IMG/VR virus record: IMGVR_UViG_3300035698_003100
Coordinates: 1 to 38,486 of that record
DNA length: 38,486 nucleotides
Strand: one strand, 5' to 3'
Source: a virus
Made by a program: the position numbers and the translations under genes. Shown here piece after piece: positions 6,756-16,058 of the stretch. Numbering within the stretch: the first letter of the stretch is position 1; the number at the start of each line of letters is the position of its first letter. The notes beneath the pieces were generated by a model, which saw nothing but the letters and a program-made list of their open reading frames with translations, ran no database searches and was not told where the DNA came from.

Positions 6756-7013
6756 ATGGCTGAAGGAGTAACAGGCTTTCGATCTATTACAATGACAACA
6801 ATGATGCAGGACTATAATAGTCCAAAGATAAAAAAGTTTTTTGTCAGTGATGTAGATGGGGACGCTACAGATATATATTATATTCAGGCGGCAGGAGTAG
6901 ATGGAGAAAAATGTCTTCGTCAGAGGTTATCGTATATTACAGCAAGTGGTATTAAGAGCATACAAAAAGAAACTTGGGAATCTAGCGTATGGAGTAGTGC
7001 TTGGGATTTATAA
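6756..7013 (+). CDS. Small hypothetical virion protein
   Basis: An 85-residue protein I do not recognise, flanked on both sides by stem-loops. It starts MAEGVTGFRS and ends KETWESSVWSSAWDL. It has no Cys clusters, signal peptide or membrane segment. Its position in the capsid cluster suggests a minor structural part. The ATG is preceded by an A-rich leader typical of this genome. Confidence 0.6.
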   Translation: MAEGVTGFRSITMTTMMQDYNSPKIKKFFVSDVDGDATDIYYIQAAGVDGEKCLRQRLSYITASGIKSIQKETWESSVWSSAWDL

Positions 7014-7030
7014 AACAATTAGAGTACCCC

Positions 7031-7053
7031 GACCTAAAAAAAGTTTTTAGGTT
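7031..7053 (+). terminator. Intrinsic terminator-like hairpin
   Basis: ACCTAAAAA (7032-7040), loop AAG, TTTTTAGGT (7044-7052), with G7031-T7053 as a further wobble pair, followed by a T-rich stretch (TTAGATTTCT). The same GACCTAAAAA stem is used in the terminator at 31.41 kb. Two more small hairpins follow before the next gene: CAAGC/GCTTG (7067-7080) and CAAAAT/ATTTTG (7086-7100). Confidence 0.6.
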
Positions 7054-7114
7054 TAGATTTCTGACTACAAGCTAACGCTTGCATACAAAATAATATTTTG
7101 ATCACAGAAACTAT

Positions 7115-7705
7115 ATGAGACAAGTGATACACAAGGGACAACACCTTTTAAGACACAAAGCGGAGGAAGTAGGCTATCTGAATGCTACCTTAGGAGCTAG
7201 TATTAAGACTGTTAAAGACGCATTAGATTTGTTTGCGACTCTTAATATTAATTTTAGTTGGAAAGACCCCGTAGCTACTAAAGCGGCTTTACCTTTAACA
7301 GGAAATACTTTAAGTGATGCTAGAATGGTTCAAGATGATGGAGATGGTAATACGTCTTTGTATGTTTGTATAGCTACTTCAGGAGATGTTGATGCACAAT
7401 GGCAGAAAATAGCGGATGTAGATTGGGAAGGAGATATTAGTCAATTACAGAGTGATGTTTCTACATTGCAAGGTGAAATGACTGCTGTAGAAGGAGATGT
7501 TTTTACATTGCAAGGTGAAATGGCGGCAGTAGAAATAGATGTTTTCGGGCTACAAAATGCAGTTAGTATATTACAGGGAGAGATGACTGATGTTCAGGAG
7601 GAAGTGATAGATAAGATGACGCTTACAATTAATGATGATTTATCTGGGTTATTATATCTTAGGGTTGGTGTTGGTAGTAAGATAGAAAATAGAACAACAA
7701 AATAA
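7115..7705 (+). CDS. Fiber-like virion protein with coiled-coil repeat
   Basis: A 196-residue protein. Its N-terminal 105 residues (MRQVIHKGQHLLRHK, then KTVKDALD, LPLTGN, YVCIATSGDVDAQW) are clearly homologous to the start of the next protein and probably form the attachment domain. The remainder (about 110-175) is a heptad-rich coiled coil with repeated LQGEMTAVEGDVF-type units, ending in a short beta segment. This is the architecture of a trimeric fiber or fiber-base. It lies between the capsid and head-tail connector genes, so attachment to the head is as possible as to the tail. Confidence 0.65.
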   Translation: MRQVIHKGQHLLRHKAEEVGYLNATLGASIKTVKDALDLFATLNINFSWKDPVATKAALPLTGNTLSDARMVQDDGDGNTSLYVCIATSGDVDAQWQKIADVDWEGDISQLQSDVSTLQGEMTAVEGDVFTLQGEMAAVEIDVFGLQNAVSILQGEMTDVQEEVIDKMTLTINDDLSGLLYLRVGVGSKIENRTTK

Positions 7706-7721
7706 TTTAATAACTTAATTT

Positions 7722-8729
7722 ATGAGACAAGTAATACATAAAGGGCAACATCCATTGAGGCATAAATCGCAAGACGTTAATTATACTTATGCAGGACTCC
7801 CTTCATTAAAAACTGTTAAAGATGCTTTAGATACCGCTTTAGGAGTATCTTCTACATCTTGGAAAGCTCCAGTAGCCGATAAACCTTCCTTACCTTTGGC
7901 AGGTAATTCTATTAATGATGTTAGGGCAGAACAGTCAGGGTCAGCCATTTATCTATGTATTGCTACGGCAGGTGTTGTAGACGTACAATGGCTAGAGATT
8001 ACTAGTCCAGGAGCGACATTTGATTTAGGAACGCCAGACGGTGCAATTTTAAAGAAGACAGGAGCTAATACAATGGGAGAAGTTACAGCTATACCAGAAA
8101 GCTTAATTGTAGCTAATCATGCTCTTTCAAGTTTTACTAATGATGCAGGGATACAAGAAAAAGGAGTAACATTAAATGCTTTTAATTTAAATTGGGCTTT
8201 TAATAGAAATTCGGATGACCCTACTTCACAAAATATTACTCCAATTTCAGGAGCTTCTTGGACTAATCCAATTGCAGTGGCTTTGAGAACTATATCAGTA
8301 ACAGGCGCGGCTTTAACAGCTCAACAAATTTATACTTTTGCGGGAGTTGGAGATGATACTACAGTATTATCAGGAAGTACGACTGTTTATTTTAGAAGTA
8401 AAAGATATTGGGGACCAAGTGGTACTGTATTAAATGCTTCAAGTACAGGAGCACAAGTTAGAGCGGCTCTTTCAGGAAGTGAATTTGGTACATCTAAAGC
8501 AGTATCAAAGACTTTTGATGCTAGTGCGGGTAATCAGTATTTATACTTTGCTTATCCGAAATCTTGGGGAGCACCTTCAGGTACTCTTTTTGGAGGATTT
8601 GAATTCTCAGATTATACTTTATATACAATAACTAACTTTGAGAATGCTAGTGGTCATACTGAAGATTATTATCTTTTGAAAACAAATGGTCAATATAATG
8701 GTTCAAGTTTGAATTGGGAAATTTATTAG
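7722..8729 (+). CDS. Fiber-like virion protein, paralog of the preceding gene
   Basis: A 335-residue protein whose first roughly 90 residues (MRQVIHKGQHPLRHK, SLKTVKDALD, LPLAGN, LCIATAGVVDVQW) match the preceding protein. The coiled coil is replaced by a beta-rich C-terminal part (about 145-335): an SWTNPIAVALRTISVTGA-type strand, then DTTVLSGSTTVYFRSKRYWG, then GNQYLYFAYPKSWG. These segments resemble receptor- or carbohydrate-binding modules of phage fibers. The shared attachment domain suggests that both proteins bind the same site or form one mixed fiber. Confidence 0.65.
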   Translation: MRQVIHKGQHPLRHKSQDVNYTYAGLPSLKTVKDALDTALGVSSTSWKAPVADKPSLPLAGNSINDVRAEQSGSAIYLCIATAGVVDVQWLEITSPGATFDLGTPDGAILKKTGANTMGEVTAIPESLIVANHALSSFTNDAGIQEKGVTLNAFNLNWAFNRNSDDPTSQNITPISGASWTNPIAVALRTISVTGAALTAQQIYTFAGVGDDTTVLSGSTTVYFRSKRYWGPSGTVLNASSTGAQVRAALSGSEFGTSKAVSKTFDASAGNQYLYFAYPKSWGAPSGTLFGGFEFSDYTLYTITNFENASGHTEDYYLLKTNGQYNGSSLNWEIY

Positions 8730-8741
8730 TAACTAAACAGT

Positions 8742-10784
8742 ATGACGTTAATTCAAGGAATAAATGTAGGTGCTCCTGTAGTGCCTTACGACTCAGCAGA
8801 TAACCAGGCTTCCCATAGAGCAACTTATGGTGAGGGAGGTTTGCGAACAGTTACAAATAACACAAATAGAAACGCCATTTATGGTAATAGGTCTGAAACT
8901 GGAATGATGGTGTATGTATCAGATGACGATAAATACTACAAATTAAAAAGTGGCTATACACCAGGAGGATTAGTAGATGCAGATTGGGAAGAATTAACTT
9001 TTGGAGGTACTTCTTATTGGCAAAGAACTGGTACAAATTTAAGCCCTCTTAATTTAGGTGATGATGTAGGTATTGGAACAGCTACTCCAGGTGAAAAATT
9101 ACAAATTTATGGAGATAAAGCAGGTATGCTAGTTTGTGGTATTGAGAATCCAAGTAGTGATGCTGGGGTTGTAGTTGGTTCTTTATATAAATTAACTAAT
9201 GACGATTCTTTTTGGGCTGGAATAATGTTACTTAATAGTGGGTCTACTATAGGATCAGGTGCTTTTGCTAATTCTTTTGCTGTTTATAATCAAGGATATG
9301 CGGATACTGTTTTTGCTGTAGATGGTAATAAAGATTTTGTATTTTATTCAGACCCTTCAGATAGTCATGATTTTTCTTCTTTAGCAAATGAAATCGCAAG
9401 ATTAAAGGCTTCTGGAAAGTTTGGTTTGAGCGTAGCAATACCAAAAGCAGGGTTGCACGTAGCAGACGGGGCTACTTCAAATATAACTGAGGGATTATTA
9501 GGGGAAATGGCGATATCTAGTGCTACAATGCCTAGAATTTGGTTTGAAGATACAGGAGAGGGGGCAGGAGACAAGGTAATGGCTATTAGTTATTTTAATG
9601 AGAGAATAGAAATTTCATCTTTAAATGATGTAGGAGACACTTATGATAAACAAGGTATTTTAGTAATTGATAGAGATAATAAAGTAGGTATTGGGGAAAC
9701 TTTCCCTGAGTATCAGTTAAATTTAGCATCCGCAACAGCGGACAATGCTATTATTTCACTTGACCAATATAATGATGACAGTAATCGTCCTCCTTATATT
9801 TATCTTAGAAAATCGCATGTAGATAATATTGAAGGTTTGGTTTCTACTATAGATGAAGAGATGTTAGGAGGTATTTATGCTATGGGTGTAAATTCTTCAA
9901 ATGCAAGAGATTTACAAGGCTCTGCTGGTATTTTATTCAGGCAAGTAGGAGCGGCTGGTACTTATGTAGGAGGAGAAGTTATATTTAAAACTAAAGAGAG
10001 TACTGACATGGTACTAAGGAATAGAGTAGTAATTTCTGACACAGGTTTAGTGGGTATTAATACATTAACCCCAGATTATGCTTTATCAGTAGTAGGAGAT
10101 GATGCTACTACTAGTTCTATAGAATTACAAAGATATAGTAATAATGTTGGTGGTTCTGCTTTTAGGTTTAGAAAATTTAGAGGTACTATTGGAAGCCCAG
10201 CACAAGTACAAGATGATGATTTAGCAGGAACTTTAAATTTTGCAGGTTATATAGATGGGGATATGAGAGATTTGGCATATTTTCATGCTCTAGTAGACGG
10301 TACGCCTTCTGCGACAAGTTACCCTTCAAGATTTGAATGGTGGACGACTACAGAAAATTCTGTTAGTCCCGATAAGAAAATGGTTTTGACTAATGCTGGT
10401 CAACTAGGGTTAGGTACAGCTACACCAGTAGCAGATAGTGAAGTAAATGGTTCTATTGGTTATAAAGTTACAACTGTCTCTGCAACTACTTATATTATTT
10501 TAGTTACAGATAATACTATTGAGGTTGATAGAACTGCGACTGATTCTGTTATTTTATACTTACCTAGTGCGGCTCTGTGTTATAATGCGACTGACGGCAT
10601 AGGAATAAGATTTTTAATTAAAGATACAGGGTGTAATGCGGCATTAAAGAACATTACTATACAAAGAAATGGTAGTGATACTATAATTAATACTGCTCTA
10701 GCGCAAACATCACATCTTGTAAGTACTGATGGAGCGAGTGTTTGGGCACAAGCTATCAGTGCTACTGAATGGATAATATGTTAA
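8742..10784 (+). CDS. Large fiber protein with GIGT-type repeats
   Basis: A 680-residue protein. The N-terminal module (about 1-95: INVGAPVVPYDSADNQASH, then MMVYVSDDDKYYKLKSGYTP) is shared with the protein at 11760. It is followed by four spaced repeats of the type VGIGTATPGEKLQI: DDVGIGTATP, KVGIGETFP, LVGINTLTP and QLGLGTATP. This motif is common in long beta-structured fibers, often ahead of an intramolecular chaperone, but no catalytic chaperone dyad is evident here. The C-terminal roughly 100 residues form a beta-rich cap ending SATEWIIC. Host-receptor or surface binding is inferred from the architecture. Confidence 0.7.
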   Translation: MTLIQGINVGAPVVPYDSADNQASHRATYGEGGLRTVTNNTNRNAIYGNRSETGMMVYVSDDDKYYKLKSGYTPGGLVDADWEELTFGGTSYWQRTGTNLSPLNLGDDVGIGTATPGEKLQIYGDKAGMLVCGIENPSSDAGVVVGSLYKLTNDDSFWAGIMLLNSGSTIGSGAFANSFAVYNQGYADTVFAVDGNKDFVFYSDPSDSHDFSSLANEIARLKASGKFGLSVAIPKAGLHVADGATSNITEGLLGEMAISSATMPRIWFEDTGEGAGDKVMAISYFNERIEISSLNDVGDTYDKQGILVIDRDNKVGIGETFPEYQLNLASATADNAIISLDQYNDDSNRPPYIYLRKSHVDNIEGLVSTIDEEMLGGIYAMGVNSSNARDLQGSAGILFRQVGAAGTYVGGEVIFKTKESTDMVLRNRVVISDTGLVGINTLTPDYALSVVGDDATTSSIELQRYSNNVGGSAFRFRKFRGTIGSPAQVQDDDLAGTLNFAGYIDGDMRDLAYFHALVDGTPSATSYPSRFEWWTTTENSVSPDKKMVLTNAGQLGLGTATPVADSEVNGSIGYKVTTVSATTYIILVTDNTIEVDRTATDSVILYLPSAALCYNATDGIGIRFLIKDTGCNAALKNITIQRNGSDTIINTALAQTSHLVSTDGASVWAQAISATEWIIC

Positions 10785-10802
10785 TAATTTTAATTTATAT
10801 AT

Positions 10803-11738
10803 ATGGGAATGAATGAAAGATTAAATACTAAAGAGGATATGGTTATTACTGAGGGATTATTTTTAAGAGAAAATATCCCTAGTGATTTAGATATGCTTTA
10901 TGAAAAAGGGATTGTTAGAAATGGGTTAGATTATTATTTTACATTTTCAAGTGGAAGTGTAACTCTAACTCCTGCTTCAACAGGTTTTGAAAAATTAGCT
11001 ATTGTGCAAAAAACTAAAAATTCTAGTGCGCCTCCAGCTATTAAAGATGGGCCAGAAGTAGCGACTTCTACAACAAACATTGCGACAACATCTTCTTCAC
11101 CTACAGTAAGACCTTTATTTGTTAATGGAGCACCAGATATTTATAGGTATCATGGTTGGAGATATGCTAATACTAGCGGGACAAATCTTAAAATAAATTA
11201 CCTAGAAACTAATTCAGAATCTAATTCAGGTACTATCGATATTAGTTTATATGCGGTACCCGATGATGGATTTAATAATCCTGATTGGGCTAATAAGGTA
11301 CTTATAGAAACAAAAGTAGGAGTAGGGGCAGGAACATTAACACAAACTTGGGCTGATTTCAGTATTGATCTTGATAATGGAAGTAATGTATGGATTGTTT
11401 TTATAGGTTCAAATGCTTCCGATACTGATTCAGATTGGAATTTATATTGTGCTCAATCAGCGACTACGACTTTAGCGGCTGGAATAGCTACTATAAGTAA
11501 AATATCAGATGATAGCGGAGCTAATTGGAGTGCGGGTTTACCTAATAATGGTTCTTGGAAAACAGCTAAGTCAGGAGGGGTATCTTTAGTTTACCCAGAT
11601 GCAGATACAGATAATGTTAATTTGTCTTATATAGGAGATTTGACAACGCCTATTGATGAGAATACTGATGATGTTGTGGTAGATGCGCCTACGGGGACTG
11701 AAGTACAATTTTTACCGATACACAAATATAGACTTTAA
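10803..11738 (+). CDS. Virion-associated beta-rich protein
   Basis: A 311-residue protein between two paralogous fibers. An N-terminal helical segment (LNTKEDMVITEGLFLRENI) with a short linking region (to about residue 55) leads to a beta-rich domain containing YHGWRYANTSGTNLKINYLE, then FSIDLDNGSNVWIVFIG and SDTDSDWNLY. The Asp-rich loops resemble lectin or carbohydrate-binding folds, but no family is certain. The context argues for a part of the same fiber system. ATG at 10803 is used; ATG at 10809 is an alternative. Confidence 0.55.
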   Translation: MGMNERLNTKEDMVITEGLFLRENIPSDLDMLYEKGIVRNGLDYYFTFSSGSVTLTPASTGFEKLAIVQKTKNSSAPPAIKDGPEVATSTTNIATTSSSPTVRPLFVNGAPDIYRYHGWRYANTSGTNLKINYLETNSESNSGTIDISLYAVPDDGFNNPDWANKVLIETKVGVGAGTLTQTWADFSIDLDNGSNVWIVFIGSNASDTDSDWNLYCAQSATTTLAAGIATISKISDDSGANWSAGLPNNGSWKTAKSGGVSLVYPDADTDNVNLSYIGDLTTPIDENTDDVVVDAPTGTEVQFLPIHKYRL

Positions 11739-11759
11739 ATTTATCAATAATTAAATAGT

Positions 11760-14252
11760 ATGACTTTAATAAGTGGAATAAATGTAGGAGCACCAGTAGT
11801 ACCATACGATTCTGCGGATAACCAAGCCTCCCATAAAGCAGTTTATGGAGAAGGGGGTTTAAGAACCGTTGTGGATAATACGGCTAGAAACGCTATTTAT
11901 GCAAATAGGGCTGAAGTAGGGATGATGGTTTATGTTTCAGATGATGATAAATATTTTAAATTAAAAAGCGGTTACACGCCTGGAAGTATTGTTGATGCCG
12001 ATTGGCAAGAATTAGCTTTGGGTGTTGAAACTTATTGGCAAAGAACATCAACTTTTTTACACCCATTAAATGCTGGAGATAGTGTTGCCATACCAAGTGG
12101 TAAGCTTTATGTTGGAGAAGCTGTAGATGCAGCAGCAGATTTTTCTGGAGCGACTGCTGTATTTAATCATACAGATACAGGATACATTAATCCTATAAAT
12201 GTGGGTGCAGTTGGAGCAGCTACCTCTGGCGCTGTGGAAGGGGCTGGGCTATTAGGATTTGGAGCTGCTAGTGGTATTGTTGCGGCAATGGGTGTTTATG
12301 GGCAAGCTGGGGTGAGTGATGGTGCTACCGATACAGGAGAGGCGCATGGGGTTCATGGGGTAGCTATTAGTGGTAGGACTAATGGAAATAATATTGGTGT
12401 ATATGGATTTGCTACAGGTTCTTCTGTAGCAGATGATAATTATTCTTTTTATGGTTCTGGAGGAAGATTATTTAATAATGGTAAAGTATTAATTTCGCAT
12501 GAAACAAGTGTTTCAGGTTTTGTGGGAGTAACTTTTGACTTTACGCATTCAGGACTACACAACCAACCAACCGCCTTTACAGTAAATCTAACCAATCAGA
12601 CTAATGCTAATGCTAGTATGCTTGGTCAGAAGATTAATATTGACCCTCAAGTATCTAATGCTGGTTTAAAGGCTGATACTACTGGTTTATTTATAGAAAA
12701 TATATCGGCGGCAAATACAGGTGAAAGTGCTCTTAAACTTGGAGGCCCTTGGAAATATGGTATATATTACTATACTGATGAATCTGGAGTGACAGATGTT
12801 CTTGCTCCTCAGTCAATTTATGTATATCAAAAAACATATACTGGTGGAGCTAGTGCTAAAGGTTTAAATATTAATGTAGTAGATGGAAGTGCGGCAGGAG
12901 CAGATTCTTTAACTGGGTTAAATCTTATACTTACAGCGAAAGAAGTAGGCACTACTATTAGAGGTATAGATTTAAACCAAAATGGAGTGACTCCTGACAC
13001 AGCGGCTACTGGTATGAGATTGTTAGGAGATTGGATTTATGGAATACAATTTTCAGGTGATTTTAGTACAAATGTTATTACAATGACTACATCCACACCA
13101 ACCTACGCTATTAATATGGGAGCGGGTACTGGTGGTGGTATTCATATATTAAATGCAGTTAATACAAATGCGGTAAACGCTTGGGGTATTCGTGTTAAGA
13201 GTTCTGGTCAAACCAATCTTAGTTCACCTTCCAGCAAGTCAGGTAGTATTTGGGGAGAAAATGACCACGAAGATGGTGTTGGTGGGTACTTCAGTAATAC
13301 TGGTATAGCGGGAACAGGAGTCGCATTAATGGCTGTTTCTACTAACAATATATTATTCCAAGCAAGAAATAATAGTAATATAGAAGCAGAAATCGGTAAT
13401 CTAGGGCAATTAGGTCTTGGTGGTGCTTCTGTTCTTAATATGGGTATTAAAATGCAAGGAGATGTTACAGTAATTGCCAATTATGCGGCAGGTATTCAGA
13501 TGTATTCTAATTTTGAAGATTTAGCGGATAATGATATTTTCTATGGATTAGACATAGCGGCTAATTTCTCTAATAATTCACATTCAGGAATTGCTTTATA
13601 TGGAGCTAGAATAATAGCAGGATTGACTCAGCAAGCTTCTTTATTGATTTCAGATGTAGTAACAGATAGTACAGATAAGTATCCAGTTATCAGTTGTTTA
13701 CAAAGAGATTCAACCGACACTAAAGTAGGTTTAATATCAGGAGATTTAGATGCTACAACTAATAAAATGTATATTGGTGCGGGTTGGGGAGATGATGTTT
13801 ACGATTCTGTAACAGATATTTATTTTATGGCGGCGGCGGATATAGGGACAAAAGATGGTTCTGCTGTAAATGTTGGTTATATGGACAATACAGCGATAGT
13901 AGCAAAAAAAGCATTATGTCTAGACCCATTGGCTACAACAATTACTATGTTTGTAGGAACTACTTTATCTTCTGACAATTCTTATGCTAGAGTGGTAGGT
14001 AGTGGGGGTGCTATTACTTTGACAAGTACTCCTAATATTTCGGCTGGTAAATACGATGGGCATATACTTGTAGTGCAAGGGACAGACGACTCTAATACAG
14101 TTACTTTCAGAGATGATAATAATTTAGTAGGGTCTACTCTAAGATTAGATGGAGGTGCGGATGCTACGTTAGGAGATGGAGATACACTTATTTTAATTTG
14201 GCATTCTTTTTCAGGAGGAAGTTGGTATGAACTATCAAGATCAAATAATTAA
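11760..14252 (+). CDS. Large fiber protein, paralog of the gene at 8742
   Basis: An 830-residue protein. Residues 1-95 match the start of the protein at 8742 at most positions, but the DNA differs widely at silent sites, so the duplication is old or came by recombination. The long middle part is Gly/Ala/Asn-rich with beta-helix-like repeats (GVYGQAGVSDG, GVHGVAISGRT, GVYGFATGSS; later GIYYYTDESG and GIQFSGDF). The C-terminal roughly 110 residues (GGAITLTSTPNISAGKYDGH, then a DGDTLILIWHSFSGGSWYEL ending) form a cap module seen on many phage fibers. No enzyme motif is visible. Probably an adhesin or depolymerase-like fiber without a recognisable active site. Confidence 0.7.
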   Translation: MTLISGINVGAPVVPYDSADNQASHKAVYGEGGLRTVVDNTARNAIYANRAEVGMMVYVSDDDKYFKLKSGYTPGSIVDADWQELALGVETYWQRTSTFLHPLNAGDSVAIPSGKLYVGEAVDAAADFSGATAVFNHTDTGYINPINVGAVGAATSGAVEGAGLLGFGAASGIVAAMGVYGQAGVSDGATDTGEAHGVHGVAISGRTNGNNIGVYGFATGSSVADDNYSFYGSGGRLFNNGKVLISHETSVSGFVGVTFDFTHSGLHNQPTAFTVNLTNQTNANASMLGQKINIDPQVSNAGLKADTTGLFIENISAANTGESALKLGGPWKYGIYYYTDESGVTDVLAPQSIYVYQKTYTGGASAKGLNINVVDGSAAGADSLTGLNLILTAKEVGTTIRGIDLNQNGVTPDTAATGMRLLGDWIYGIQFSGDFSTNVITMTTSTPTYAINMGAGTGGGIHILNAVNTNAVNAWGIRVKSSGQTNLSSPSSKSGSIWGENDHEDGVGGYFSNTGIAGTGVALMAVSTNNILFQARNNSNIEAEIGNLGQLGLGGASVLNMGIKMQGDVTVIANYAAGIQMYSNFEDLADNDIFYGLDIAANFSNNSHSGIALYGARIIAGLTQQASLLISDVVTDSTDKYPVISCLQRDSTDTKVGLISGDLDATTNKMYIGAGWGDDVYDSVTDIYFMAAADIGTKDGSAVNVGYMDNTAIVAKKALCLDPLATTITMFVGTTLSSDNSYARVVGSGGAITLTSTPNISAGKYDGHILVVQGTDDSNTVTFRDDNNLVGSTLRLDGGADATLGDGDTLILIWHSFSGGSWYELSRSNN

Positions 14253-14262
14253 TTTATAAACT

Positions 14263-14538
14263 ATGGAAATATTTATCAAAGATTGGCTTATACCTTTAGC
14301 TACTTTAGGAGGAATCCTTACAGCTATTATTCTGTTTGTTACTAAGAAAGATTCCAATCAAGATATAGATATTTCTACGTTAAACGTAACTGTAAAGAAT
14401 ATGTCAGGGAATGTGGAAAAAATAATGACTAATCATTTACCACATATTCAAGCAAAATTAGAAGATGTATGTGAGAAAGTAATTAGGACTGAAGTTAAAT
14501 TAGATGAACACGTAAAAAATCATTCTAAAAAAAGATAA
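14263..14538 (+). CDS. Small membrane-anchored protein, holin-like
   Basis: A 91-residue protein with one membrane segment near the N-terminus (about residues 8-27, LIPLATLGGILTAIILFV) and a charged, helical tail with NLTVKN-like and HLPHIQAKLEDVCEKV stretches that can form a coiled coil. It resembles small XhlA-type membrane proteins that assist lysis, but such proteins also occur without a lysis role. It is the last gene before a weak promoter. Confidence 0.5.
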   Translation: MEIFIKDWLIPLATLGGILTAIILFVTKKDSNQDIDISTLNVTVKNMSGNVEKIMTNHLPHIQAKLEDVCEKVIRTEVKLDEHVKNHSKKR

Positions 14539-14543
14539 AAAAC

Positions 14544-14571
14544 TTGTAAAAGTTAAATAATAGAGTATGCT
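14544..14571 (+). promoter_or_regulatory. Weak promoter of the TTG-AAAAGTT family
   Basis: TTGTAA (14544-14549), a 16-base spacer and TATGCT (14566-14571), with the AACTTGTAAAAGTTAAA leader found at the stronger promoters near 32.5, 34.7 and 35.5 kb. The -10 match is poor, so use is uncertain. Confidence 0.35.
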
Positions 14572-14600
14572 GAAGGTATTATTTATTAACTAGAATTAAT

Positions 14601-14969
14601 ATGTATCTAGTAAAAAACATTACTGATCCCTTAAAAGCTTTTAATGGAGAAAGTATCAAAGACATGAAAGGCAACGAATTACACATTAAAGAAGTTCTTA
14701 CTAACCAATTAGGTTCTTATTCAGGAAAAGGGGTTACAGGGGATAAGCTTATAAAAGCGTATGATTTGGGATTAAAAATTTATGGTTCTAAAACAGAAGT
14801 AGAGTTAGATGATGAGCAAATTAAATTTATTAAATCTGTATTAGAAGCTAATCCTATGTATACTTCTATTGTAGTAGGACAAGTTTTAACTATCTTAGAA
14901 AATTCAAAAAAATCTGAAAAAAAATCTGAAAAAAAAGATGATAAAGAAGAAGTACCTGCTAATAAATAG
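14601..14969 (+). CDS. Hypothetical protein upstream of the connector gene
   Basis: A 122-residue protein of unknown function, well placed in a head-tail joining operon. Sequences such as KAYDLGLKIYG and VELDDEQIKFIKSVLEANP suggest a helical domain like small phage proteins seen between capsid and connector genes. The C-terminus is a Lys/Glu/Ser tail. Nine of its twelve leucine codons are TTA or CTA, typical of the window and useful for comparison with the antisense endonuclease. Confidence 0.6.
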   Translation: MYLVKNITDPLKAFNGESIKDMKGNELHIKEVLTNQLGSYSGKGVTGDKLIKAYDLGLKIYGSKTEVELDDEQIKFIKSVLEANPMYTSIVVGQVLTILENSKKSEKKSEKKDDKEEVPANK

Positions 14970-14989
14970 TTTTCTAAAAATTTAGGTTT

Positions 14990-15661
14990 ATGGCAACAAT
15001 ATTAACTTTAGCTGAATATAAAATAGCAAAAGATATTACAGTAGCGACTTATGACGCTCAATTGACTCTTATTATTGATATGATAAATGAGTTTATTATT
15101 TCATATTGTAATAGAGAATTTGGAGTAGATACATATACGGAACAGAAAGAAGGAGTAATGAATAACTTAAGCCAATATGTATTTCAAGTAGATCAGCCCC
15201 CAATAACGAGTGTTACTAGTGTTGAGATTACTTTTAAAGGAGTTCCTAGCACACCTCTTTCAGTAGATATAACAAGATTAGATTTATTTTCTAAAGCAGG
15301 TTACGCATATTATTCATATGTTTTAAATCCAAGCGTGTCAGTTATTAGACCTGAATATAGATATGATTTTTATTATACTATTGTTTATATAGGAGGGACT
15401 GCTGTACCTGGGCCAGTAAAATTGGCGGCTATTATGATGGTTTCAGATACTTTTGAATATTTCACTAGAACGGATAGCATTAAGACAGGGACTAAGACTG
15501 ACGATTTGAAATCAATTAAGATAGGGGATTATCAAGAAACTTATAAAGAAGGGCATAATACATTATTTGCTAGTATGCACAATACCGAAACAGGAGTAGT
15601 AGTTTCACAAACAGTAAGAGATTTATTAGCTCCTTATTTGAATGAGGGGCAAAGTTGGTAA
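14990..15661 (+). CDS. Head-tail connector protein (gp6-like)
   Basis: A 223-residue protein with the helical N-terminus of gp6/gp15-like connectors (LAEYKIAKDITVATYDAQL, then MINEFIISYCNREFG), followed by a beta region and a helical C-terminus (AAIMMVSDTFEYF, TVRDLLAPYLNEG). The opening helix bundle with a Cys-Asn-Arg pattern is typical of adaptor rings that bind the portal. The next genes are head closure, tail completion and tail terminator, which supports the assignment. Confidence 0.75.
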   Translation: MATILTLAEYKIAKDITVATYDAQLTLIIDMINEFIISYCNREFGVDTYTEQKEGVMNNLSQYVFQVDQPPITSVTSVEITFKGVPSTPLSVDITRLDLFSKAGYAYYSYVLNPSVSVIRPEYRYDFYYTIVYIGGTAVPGPVKLAAIMMVSDTFEYFTRTDSIKTGTKTDDLKSIKIGDYQETYKEGHNTLFASMHNTETGVVVSQTVRDLLAPYLNEGQSW

Positions 15662-15678
15662 AATAACCTAATAATATT

Positions 15679-16056
15679 ATGTCTTTAACTGAAATTATAG
15701 CAAAATATCTTAATACTAAAGTAACTGTAAGAAGGCGTTCTTTAGTGTCAGATGATATTGGAGGATTAACTGAGACTTGGAATAATATTACAACTGATTT
15801 AGCAGCTACAATTCAAGCAATGACTACAAGAGAAATAAATGATTTATCTCAGGGTAAAGAATTTTTTGCTACTTTTAAAATGTATTGCCCAAATAATGTA
15901 ATAGTAATAAAGAATGGAGATAGAATTTACGATGAAGAGACTACAAAAGAATTTGAGGTTGTGGGAGTTGAAGATAGAAAAGCGTCAAGATCAGATGTCA
16001 CTACAGGACATCACTATAAATTATATTTAAATATTCCTAAAGAAGATAAAACTTAA
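15679..16056 (+). CDS. Head closure protein (SPP1 gp16-like)
   Basis: A 125-residue protein with the small beta-barrel pattern of phage head-tail joining proteins: VTVRRRSLVSDDIGGLTETW near the start, then AATIQAMTTREI and GDRIYDEETTKEFEVVGVED. The order connector, head closure, tail completion, terminator is standard. It is separated from the next gene by two bases, implying translational coupling. Confidence 0.75.
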   Translation: MSLTEIIAKYLNTKVTVRRRSLVSDDIGGLTETWNNITTDLAATIQAMTTREINDLSQGKEFFATFKMYCPNNVIVIKNGDRIYDEETTKEFEVVGVEDRKASRSDVTTGHHYKLYLNIPKEDKT

Positions 16057-16058
16057 TT

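Noticed and set aside
7061-7089. Possible promoter CTGACT-17-TACAAA before the gene at 7115
   Set aside because: Both hexamers match only four of six bases and the site lies in a run of small hairpins; too weak to list as a feature.
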